64,000 nt of DNA from Pyramidobacter piscolens (lineage in GTDB: Bacteria > Synergistota > Synergistia > Synergistales > Dethiosulfovibrionaceae), in contig SFDM01000007.1 of assembly GCA_004558205.1 (NCBI GenBank), positions 1 through 64,000 on the forward strand, given 5' to 3'. Position numbers and translations under genes: made by a program. The notes beneath the pieces are model-generated. The model ran no database searches and was not told the DNA's origin. It saw only the letters and a list, made by a program, of their open reading frames with translations. Positions 33,723 through 40,224 of the stretch are shown in pieces. The first letter of the stretch is position 1. Every line of letters starts with the position of its first letter.

Positions 33723-34087
33723 CGTTTTTTTCCTTTCAAAATAAAAATGCCACCGCCCGCCAGAAAGCAGCCAAGAAAGGCGTTCAGCGCGTTTACCGGC
33801 AGCCTGTTGGCGCTCAATCCCTCGCGCAGGATCAGCGCCGGAAGAAGGGCCAACCGTTCCATCCCTAAAAAAACCGCTCCGCAGAGAAGGACCGCCAAAA
33901 GCGAAAGAACCGTCACGGCCTTCCCAGGGGCCTTTTCGCGAATCCAGAGCCCCGCGAAGAAAAGAAGCCATAGCAGAAAGAACAGCAGCCCTACGTTAAC
34001 CCGCATTTCAAGCCATGTGTTCTGAAAAAGGGCTACAGCGCAAGCCATAGCCCATATGAAGGAATTATAGAGTAAGCTGAAAATCAT
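33719..34087 (-). CDS. Small membrane protein of unknown family
   Basis: 122 residues with three to four hydrophobic stretches (VGLLFFLLWLLFFAGLWI, VLSLLAVLLCGAVFLG, a third near the C-terminus) and a basic tail KGKKR. It overlaps the DUF4418 gene by four bases (ATGA), so the two are coupled. The ribosome site before ATG 34087 is weak (TTGGA), and a later methionine could be the start. I do not recognise the family. It is likely an accessory component of the adjacent transporter. Confidence 0.6.
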   Translation of the reverse strand: MIFSLLYNSFIWAMACAVALFQNTWLEMRVNVGLLFFLLWLLFFAGLWIREKAPGKAVTVLSLLAVLLCGAVFLGMERLALLPALILREGLSANRLPVNALNAFLGCFLAGGGIFILKGKKR

Positions 34088-34106
34088 GTTCCAAGCGTGT
34101 AAAAAA

Positions 34107-34754
34107 CTACTGCGCCAGGCGGAAAATCACGTTAACTCTCGTGCCGTCGGCGGGAAGCACGTCCTTGTTGCCATAGAACTGCACAACCTTATTCTGAGTG
34201 GTGCCCGTGGGATAGGAAGCGTTGCTGGTAATTCCCACGGCACAGCTGTCAAGGCAGAGCACGCAGCCCGTATTGGCTTTCTTCGCGGCGGGAAGGTTGC
34301 CGCCGAAACGGATATCCATGGGGCGGTCTTCCGTGGCCTTAATGATATCGTGGAAAGGAACTTCGCCTTTTGAGCCTTCCCAGGTCACGAATACGTCCAG
34401 TTTATCGCCTTCGACCCTCTTGCCGTTGTCGGCGCCGGCCTTCATGTCATCAGCCGTCACGTTGTTTCCCGCCTTGGCGCCGATCTTGAGGAGCGCTTCA
34501 TGAAACTCCTTCTCGTCGGACAAACCGCGAAGCACCGACTTTTCGCCGTTCGACCCCGGAGCGAAGACCACGCCATGGCGGGTGGGCTCGGTGAAATACT
34601 TGCCGTTAACCTCGGCGGGCATGACGGTCTCCTTCTTTTCTACGCTGATCTCCATGGGAAAGCCCTTCACCTGAGGTTTCTGATACCTGTTGAAGCCATA
34701 AAACCCGCCGGCCGCGACGGCTGCGATCAAGACTACCCACAACAATTTTTTCAT
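34107..34754 (-). CDS. YdjY-like periplasmic protein with a CxxCxxxC motif
   Basis: 215 residues. An uncleaved or cleaved N-terminal membrane anchor covers residues 3-20. The body (about 45-215) has VNGKYFTEPTRHGVVFAPGS, a region I associate with E. coli YdjY and relatives. Cys164, Cys167 and Cys171 (CVLCLDSC) could bind a metal or Fe-S cluster or act in redox chemistry; YdjY has been annotated as ferredoxin-like. Start at 34754 by GGAGGA. It lies between the TVP38 protein and the MacB-like module. Confidence 0.68.
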   Translation of the reverse strand: MKKLLWVVLIAAVAAGGFYGFNRYQKPQVKGFPMEISVEKKETVMPAEVNGKYFTEPTRHGVVFAPGSNGEKSVLRGLSDEKEFHEALLKIGAKAGNNVTADDMKAGADNGKRVEGDKLDVFVTWEGSKGEVPFHDIIKATEDRPMDIRFGGNLPAAKKANTGCVLCLDSCAVGITSNASYPTGTTQNKVVQFYGNKDVLPADGTRVNVIFRLAQ

Positions 34755-34809
34755 CGAACAATCCTCCAAGTTTTTTAATGATCCTTCGCGCGCAGCGCGC
34801 GAGAAACCT

Positions 34810-35496
34810 TTATCTATGGGCCTTCGCGGAAGGCTTCATGTACTTTCTGTAAAGCCCGGCGCTGAGAATGGCTATAGCCAACGCAAGGGCACAGGCGGAG
34901 CCCCACAGGACTTCTTTGCCCTCAGGCGAGAGTAACCCCGCGGTCCCCAGGGTGAACAGGGCCACGCCCGGAATCATGAACAAAAAGGTATAAAGCGCGT
35001 AGGGAACGAGGCCAATGCCCGTGACGCCGTAAGCAAAATTCTGAAGGTTGTAGGGGAACAGGGGCAGAAGCCGCGTGATCAGAAGCAGAAACATGGCGCT
35101 GTGATCCGATTCGTCAAAGAGGAGCCTCTTGAGGCGGGGGCTCTTCTCCAGCATGGGTTTTACGCTGTCCCTGAGAAAATAGCGCCCCGCCAGAAAGGCC
35201 AGAACAGCGCCCAGCGTGGCCGCCGCGAGGCAGAGCAAGGTCCCCATAAAGGGGCCGAAAAGCATCCCGCCGATCACGGCGAAGGTCACGCCAGGCAGCG
35301 CCAGGAGCACGCAGCCCGCCGCGGTCAAGACGACGTAGAGCAGCGACGCCTTCAGATAGTTCTCCCTGACCAGGGACTGAAGCCACGCCAGGCCGCGCGA
35401 GTCCGTCAGATATTCCGACAGGCCCCAGCGCCGGTTCAGCCAGGCGGCGGCAAGGCAGATCAACAGCAGCGCCAGAGGCTTGGCGTATCCTTTCAT
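34810..35496 (-). CDS. TVP38/TMEM64 (DedA-superfamily) membrane protein, copy B
   Basis: 228 residues from ATG 35496, overlapping the Fe-S protein gene by four bases. Five to six membrane segments. The SNARE-associated/VTT domain shows GVTFAVIGGMLFGPFMGTLL and the conserved FPYNLQNFAYGVTGI stretch (usual F.p....Y..G). The DedA/VTT superfamily includes lipid scramblases in bacteria and eukaryotes; E. coli YdjX and YdjZ are TVP38-type members. It is one of two such genes in the operon, like ydjX and ydjZ. Confidence 0.88.
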   Translation of the reverse strand: MKGYAKPLALLLICLAAAWLNRRWGLSEYLTDSRGLAWLQSLVRENYLKASLLYVVLTAAGCVLLALPGVTFAVIGGMLFGPFMGTLLCLAAATLGAVLAFLAGRYFLRDSVKPMLEKSPRLKRLLFDESDHSAMFLLLITRLLPLFPYNLQNFAYGVTGIGLVPYALYTFLFMIPGVALFTLGTAGLLSPEGKEVLWGSACALALAIAILSAGLYRKYMKPSAKAHR

Positions 35497-36317
35497 AGGC
35501 CCCGCCCCCCCGCCCGCGCCCTCATGGCCCACAGCGCCGTCCGGCAGCGGTTTGCCCAGACGCCGCCCCGTTCCGCATCAGAAGCCCCGAAGAGCAGCTC
35601 CAAGCCGTGGACGCTCTGGCATCCCGCCGAAGCGAAGGACTGGACGCAGGAAAAACAGTAGGTCAGCACGTTTCTGTTCGGGCTTTCGGCGATCCGGCGC
35701 TCAAGAATTTTGCGCCCACGCCCGGGGTCAAGCACCATGAGCATGTCCCTCTTGCCGCAGCAGATCGCGCGGACGCCGTGGGAAGGGTATTCCTCCCAGC
35801 TGACCCCATTGCGCTCTATCACGCGCCGGAAAGCCCGCTGGGTCTCAGGGTCGTCCCGGGTCGGGCAGGGATCGTGAAGCACGTAGGCCCCGCCCCTTTT
35901 CACAGGGAAGACCACTTTCATCCTGTCAAGAAGAGACCATATGGAGAGGACCTCCACCCCCGCCAGCCCTTGAAGCGTCCCCGCGCAGTTGGGACAGCAG
36001 ACTACCAGCTCCCCTATCCCCGCGCGGGACAGAGATCGGGCAAGCCGCTCCTGATACTCCCTAAAAGGCTCTCCGCCGCCAAGGCACAGCGTCGGATGAC
36101 CGCAGCAGGCGCTGGCCAGGCCCATGCGCGAATCCGCCGTCCTGAGCCATTCGTAGACGGAGCGCACCAGTCCAGAGCTGTGCCCCGCCATGCTGCATCC
36201 CGGAAAGAAGGCCCTTTCACCGCCCCCCGCGAGGATCTGCATGAACAGCGGGGAAAAGCTCAGGCTCTGATGCAGCCTGACGCCCCAAAGCCCCGCGCTA
36301 CTTTTCCGAGGCGGCAT
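35493..36317 (-). CDS. CCG-type Fe-S protein (heterodisulfide reductase B/D-like)
   Basis: 274 residues, no membrane segment. Cysteine motifs in order: FFPGC (41), ACCG (71-72), VCCPNC (107, 108, 111), HDPC (151), ICCGKRD (186-187) and YCFSC. Two CCG-like blocks are the hallmark of HdrB/D, GlpC and LutA, which bind a non-cubane or 4Fe-4S cluster and act on disulfides or lactate-type substrates. As a small stand-alone version it may transfer electrons to a thiol or disulfide near the membrane. It is wedged between two TVP38 genes with overlaps of 20 and four bases. Confidence 0.8.
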   Translation of the reverse strand: MPPRKSSAGLWGVRLHQSLSFSPLFMQILAGGGERAFFPGCSMAGHSSGLVRSVYEWLRTADSRMGLASACCGHPTLCLGGGEPFREYQERLARSLSRAGIGELVVCCPNCAGTLQGLAGVEVLSIWSLLDRMKVVFPVKRGGAYVLHDPCPTRDDPETQRAFRRVIERNGVSWEEYPSHGVRAICCGKRDMLMVLDPGRGRKILERRIAESPNRNVLTYCFSCVQSFASAGCQSVHGLELLFGASDAERGGVWANRCRTALWAMRARAGGRGL

Positions 36318-37041
36318 TGGCAGCCTTCCGCGCCGAGCGCTCCCCGTAGATCTGGCGCAGCATCACCACCAGGATGGAGAGGCCGAAGAGGACTAGCAGG
36401 CCCGTGACGAAGTACTTGGCGCCGCCCGTAAGCATGCCGCCCACATAGGAATAGACGACCGTGGCGGGAAGCTGCCCTATGCCAGTGGCGACAAAAAATC
36501 CCCAGAATCCCATGGAAGTCAGCCCCGCGGCGTAGCTCACGAAATCAAAGGAGATAAAAGGCAGAAGCCTGGCGATGAGAACGCTCTGCCGCCCATGACG
36601 CTCAAAGAACTCGTCGATGGACTTCAAGCCAGGGCGGCTCGTAAGCTTTATCACAAAATCACGGCCCATGATCCGCGCGATGTAGAAACAGACCGCGGCC
36701 CCAACCATGGCGCTGGACCAGGAAAGAATCGCGCCCTGCCACCACCCGAAGAGGTTCGCGTTGGCGAAGGTGATCAAAAAAGCCGGCAGAGGCGCCGCGA
36801 TGGACTGAAAAATCATCAGGAAAAAAGACACCGCCGCGGCCTGAGGGCCGTATTTAGCGACAAATTCGCGCATCACCGTGAAGTCTCCCGACGCGAAGGC
36901 GGCGAAGATGTCATCCAGGATCCTCTTGTACCCAGGGACCACAAAATACGCGCCCACCGCCAGCAGGGCAAGGACGACGATAATCGCTCTCTGCAGGAAT
37001 TTAGAATCGCTCCGTGCTGAACTCTGTTGCTGTTCTGACAT
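36298..37041 (-). CDS. TVP38/TMEM64 (DedA-superfamily) membrane protein, copy A
   Basis: 247 residues from ATG 37041 (GGAGG, eight bases). A polar N-terminus of about 20 residues precedes five to six membrane helices. The VTT core is LPAFLITFANANLFGWWQGAILSW, and RLLPFISFDFVSYAAGLTSMGFW is the second conserved stretch. It is clearly a paralogue of the downstream gene at 34810. The C-terminal tail is basic (YGERSARKAANAA). By family it may move lipids between leaflets or transport ions. It is the second gene of the operon, after the rhodanese. Confidence 0.88.
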   Translation of the reverse strand: MSEQQQSSARSDSKFLQRAIIVVLALLAVGAYFVVPGYKRILDDIFAAFASGDFTVMREFVAKYGPQAAAVSFFLMIFQSIAAPLPAFLITFANANLFGWWQGAILSWSSAMVGAAVCFYIARIMGRDFVIKLTSRPGLKSIDEFFERHGRQSVLIARLLPFISFDFVSYAAGLTSMGFWGFFVATGIGQLPATVVYSYVGGMLTGGAKYFVTGLLVLFGLSILVVMLRQIYGERSARKAANAASEK

Positions 37042-37109
37042 GAAACCGACCTCCGTCATTTAAAAAATAAGGAGCCGCCGTTATTTATCGGCAGCTCCAC
37101 CAGGAAAGG

Positions 37110-37580
37110 CTACTTGGCGGGCTCGAGGGGATTCTTGGGATCCTTGCTCCAGTCCGTCATGCTTCCGGCATAATTCTTGACGCTGCCGGCCTTATAACCG
37201 AATTTCTTCGTCAGGGCCTCGGCGAACTTGCCGCTCTGCTTGCCCGTGTTGCAATAGACGATCACTTCCACGTCCTTCGTGATGCCCGCGGCGGCAAGCG
37301 CCTTATCCGCGCCGGGTTTATCGAGGTCGGCAAGGGCAAAGTTCACCGCGCCGGGAATGTGCCCGCCGGGGATGCCTTCGCGGGGCGGCTTGCCGTTGAA
37401 GATGTCGGCGGTACGCACATCCACAAGCACCTTGCCCGGCTTGCCCACGTTGGCCTTCACGTAGCCCTGATCAACCACGGCCACGGCCCCCCCGCCGACA
37501 AAAGAATCAAGATAGCCCAGATGCCAGGCGGCGCCGGCAAGAACGACTGCGATCACGAGAAAAACGAGAATCTTTTTCAC
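37110..37580 (-). CDS. Exported rhodanese-domain protein
   Basis: 156 residues from a GTG start at 37580 with GGGAGG eight bases before. An N-terminal hydrophobic segment (residues 4-22) anchors or exports it. One rhodanese domain (about 35-145) has LVDVRTADIF, GHIPGAVNFAL and the active-site Cys110 in VYCNTGKQSG. It probably carries persulfide or selenopersulfide sulfur outside the cytoplasm. The E. coli ynjE gene at the equivalent locus encodes a (tandem-domain) rhodanese. It is the first gene of the 16-gene unit, 68 bases upstream of a TVP38 gene. Confidence 0.88.
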   Translation of the reverse strand: MKKILVFLVIAVVLAGAAWHLGYLDSFVGGGAVAVVDQGYVKANVGKPGKVLVDVRTADIFNGKPPREGIPGGHIPGAVNFALADLDKPGADKALAAAGITKDVEVIVYCNTGKQSGKFAEALTKKFGYKAGSVKNYAGSMTDWSKDPKNPLEPAK

Positions 37581-37619
37581 AGATGAAACCTCCCTTAGAT
37601 TATTAACAAATACACATGA

Positions 37620-37647
37620 AGTTTATTCCCAAAAATTAAAAACGCAA
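37620..37647 (-). promoter_or_regulatory. Candidate promoter of the 16-gene operon
   Basis: On the minus strand TTGCGT (37642-37647), a 16-base spacer, and TAAACT (37620-37625), 40 bases before the rhodanese start. The -10 is imperfect. Confidence 0.4.
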
Positions 37648-37787
37648 GAACCATGGACGACGACATTTGAACCTTTTTCCCCTCTTTATCCTGTCATTTT
37701 AGAGGACTTTACGAGGGCTTTCGAGTCTCGCGGAGAAAAGGGCAAAAATCAAACAGAGCCCTCCCCTGCCGTTTCGGCGCTCCCCCA

Positions 37788-37834
37788 TTGACACATAGGC
37801 CCCCCCGGCTCAAGCCGGGAGGGCCTATGTCAAG
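37788..37834. other. Strong hairpin after the S9 peptidase gene
   Basis: TTGACA..TAGGCCC pairs with GGGCCTATGTCAA, and an inner CCCGGCTCAAGCCGGG stem-loop extends it. No T-run on either strand, so it may be a transcript-end stabiliser or a factor-dependent terminator. Confidence 0.5.
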
Positions 37835-37844
37835 ATCCTTCAAA

Positions 37845-39794
37845 TTATTTCAGATGCTCATCGAACCATTCCGTGATCTCCCTCAGGCGGGCCAGGCGGT
37901 TTCGGGGCTGGCCTGAGCGGCTCAGCTCGTGGTTGTCGCCCTCGAAGAAGCAGAACCGGGTCTCCACGCCCAGCACCTGCAGCGCCGTGAACATCTGGAA
38001 GGCCTGCTCGGCGGGGCAGCGGTGGTCTTCGTTGGAGTGGATGAACAGGAGCGGCGTCTTCGCGTTAGCGACATACTTCAGCGGCGAGGCGTCCCAGGCT
38101 TTCTCCACGTCCTTCCAGGGCGCGCCGCCGGTCTGATCCTCGTCGAAGTAGTAGCCGATGTCGCTGCAGCCCGTCATGGAGATCCAATTGCTGATGCTCC
38201 TCTGGGTCGCGGCCGCCTTGAAGCGGTCCGTGTGGGTCACCATCCAGTTGGTCATGTACCCGCCGTAGGAGCCTCCGGTCACGCCCACGTTCTCACTGTC
38301 CATAAAGTCCAGATGGGCTTCGCACCAGTCGAGGAATGCCGTGAAATCGCTGTAATCTTTCACTCCGTAAAAGCCGCGGATGTCGGCAAAGCGGCTGCCC
38401 CGACCGTCGCTGCCCCTGGGGTTGGTGTAGATCACGGCATAGCCGCGGGCCGCCCAGCACTGCATCTCGTGGAAATAATGGGCGCCGAAGGCCGCCTTGG
38501 GGCCGCCGTGGATGTGGAAGATCGTGGGGTATTTTTTTCCCTCCTGGCAGCCCAGAGGCTTCATATACCAGCAGTCGAGCATTAACCCTTCGCCGTTGTC
38601 CACCTGGAAATACTGGGGCTGAACCAGTTCGGCGCCGGCCGTGAAGCCGTCGTTGAGATGGGTCAGCTGAATCTCCCTGCCCGATTCCGCGAGATAAAGC
38701 TCCTGAAGCTCCAGCCCTTTGAAGCCCACTACGGCGGCCCGGCCCTCGCGGCAATCGAAGTTGTCCACCGAGGAAAGGCCTGGGGTCAGGACTTCGTCGC
38801 CGCCCTTCGGGTCAAAACGATGCAGGCGGCAGTAAAAGCCCTCGGTGGAGCTGTAGCAGATCCGGCCGCCGTCGACGGTAAAAACCTGATCGGCCAGGCC
38901 GTAGCGGCTGTCGCAGACCAGGGCGTTGTGAAGGCCGCTATCCAGGTCCGGCGTCAGGCAGGTCATCTTCCCCTCCGCCAGTTCGAAAAACTGGGGGTTC
39001 TGGTTCAGGCCGTAGGTCTTGCGGTCCGCCGCGGCGGCGATGACGCGGCCGTCCAGATAACCGGCGGCTTTGAAGCTGTAATCGAGCCCCGCGCTGAGGC
39101 AGGCTGCCGCCCCGTCGGAAAGGTCCATCTCCCAGACGTGATTGGACATGGGCATCACCGTCCGGTACTCCATGGCGACAAACAGGGCCTTCTTCCCATC
39201 GGGCGACAGGACGCAGCGCTCCACGTCCATGAACTCCGGCGTCAGGCGTTTCAGCTCGCCGGTTTTCTGGTTCCACAGGGCCAGAGCCTGACGGCGCTGT
39301 CCCGTAAAGCCTTTGCCGTTGCTCAGGAACGGGATCTGGGTGTAGACTTTGTACTTGGCCTTCTCTGGATTGGGAAAATCAGGGCTGTAGCAGGCCGCGA
39401 CGAGAAAACGCCCGGGCTCCAGAAGCCAGAAGTCCGAGACGGGATTGGGGACCGTGCCGAGCGGCTCGGCCTCGCCGCCCTCCAAGCTGAGGCGGTAAAG
39501 CGCGGAGGTCTTCTTCTCGCCCTTTTCTTCGCCGTCGTCCCTGCCCGAGACGAAGAAGATCGCCTTGCCATCGGGGCTCCACTTGAAGAACTTTTCCTTG
39601 CCTGAAAAGGTGAGCTGCCTATTTTCCGACCTCCGAAGGTCGTAAAGCCACAGGTTGGTGTCGTAGCCGTCCTTTTCAAGGTTCGCCCGGCTGACCAGGT
39701 AGGCGATGGACGAACCGTCGGGCGAGAAAGCGGGACGGGCGGGAAAGAAAAATTTCAAAAAATCGGCGTGTTCCACGGGACGCAGAGCGGTCAT
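37845..39794 (-). CDS. S9 family prolyl oligopeptidase-like peptidase (acylaminoacyl-peptidase type)
   Basis: 649 residues from ATG 39794 (AAAGGAG, nine bases). An N-terminal seven-bladed beta-propeller (about 15-390; repeated SPDG motifs such as RPAFSPDGSS, FKWSPDGKA, VLSPDGKKA) is followed by an alpha/beta-hydrolase domain (about 400-649). The catalytic triad is Ser509 in GGSYGGY, Asp590 in HSNEDHRCP and His622 in GDNHELS. The family cleaves short peptides or N-acylated residues. There is no signal peptide, so it acts in the cytoplasm on imported peptides. Monocistronic. Confidence 0.93.
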   Translation of the reverse strand: MTALRPVEHADFLKFFFPARPAFSPDGSSIAYLVSRANLEKDGYDTNLWLYDLRRSENRQLTFSGKEKFFKWSPDGKAIFFVSGRDDGEEKGEKKTSALYRLSLEGGEAEPLGTVPNPVSDFWLLEPGRFLVAACYSPDFPNPEKAKYKVYTQIPFLSNGKGFTGQRRQALALWNQKTGELKRLTPEFMDVERCVLSPDGKKALFVAMEYRTVMPMSNHVWEMDLSDGAAACLSAGLDYSFKAAGYLDGRVIAAAADRKTYGLNQNPQFFELAEGKMTCLTPDLDSGLHNALVCDSRYGLADQVFTVDGGRICYSSTEGFYCRLHRFDPKGGDEVLTPGLSSVDNFDCREGRAAVVGFKGLELQELYLAESGREIQLTHLNDGFTAGAELVQPQYFQVDNGEGLMLDCWYMKPLGCQEGKKYPTIFHIHGGPKAAFGAHYFHEMQCWAARGYAVIYTNPRGSDGRGSRFADIRGFYGVKDYSDFTAFLDWCEAHLDFMDSENVGVTGGSYGGYMTNWMVTHTDRFKAAATQRSISNWISMTGCSDIGYYFDEDQTGGAPWKDVEKAWDASPLKYVANAKTPLLFIHSNEDHRCPAEQAFQMFTALQVLGVETRFCFFEGDNHELSRSGQPRNRLARLREITEWFDEHLK

Positions 39795-39870
39795 TGAGAA
39801 AATCTCCTTTGATGAGTCATAATATTCACAAACGGCGGAATCGGCTCCGAGGGACCGCCCCGAAGCGTTC

Positions 39871-39926
39871 AAAAAAGAAAAAGGCACGGGCCGGCCTCCG
39901 TTTACTGAAGCCCTGCCTGTGCCTTT
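39871..39926 (-). terminator. Terminator after the copper-chaperone-like gene
   Basis: On the minus strand AAAGGCACAGGC pairs with GCCCGTGCCTTT, followed by TTTCTTTTTT. Confidence 0.75.
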
Positions 39927-39934
39927 CGTCGTTT

Positions 39935-40123
39935 TTACTTCACCGAAGCGGTGTAGCCCGCGTCGTCGAGCAGCGCGATGATCTTTTCAGCCGGAGCGTC
40001 GACCGTCACGGTCTTCGTGGGAAGGTCCACGGCAAAACCCGCATAACCGGCCTTCGAAAGGGCGTCGGTAATGCGCTTGACGCAATGTCCGCAATTCATG
40101 TCCGATACGTTCAGAACAGTCAT
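39935..40123 (-). CDS. Heavy-metal-associated domain protein (CopZ-like)
   Basis: 62 residues, the full length of one HMA domain. The metal-binding loop is MNCGHC, a variant of MxCxxC near residues 9-14; Tyr57 lies in loop GYTASVK. Such small proteins shuttle Cu(I) in the cytoplasm to P-type ATPases or repressors. No copper ATPase or CsoR is in the window. AAGGAGG is eight bases before the start. It is 100 bases downstream of the ribonucleotide reductase gene without a visible terminator between, so read-through is possible. Confidence 0.9.
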   Translation of the reverse strand: MTVLNVSDMNCGHCVKRITDALSKAGYAGFAVDLPTKTVTVDAPAEKIIALLDDAGYTASVK

Positions 40124-40224
40124 AAAAAGGTCCTCCTTATTGAGATCAAAATTCTTATAGGCACTCCGCCGTTATGATAGCACGAATCAGTCAAAAAGGG
40201 CAATCGGGCGAAAAGCCTCAAGGA

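Noticed and set aside
37788..37834. Intrinsic terminator for the S9 peptidase gene
   Set aside because: The hairpin is strong but no T-run follows on either strand; listed only as a hairpin.
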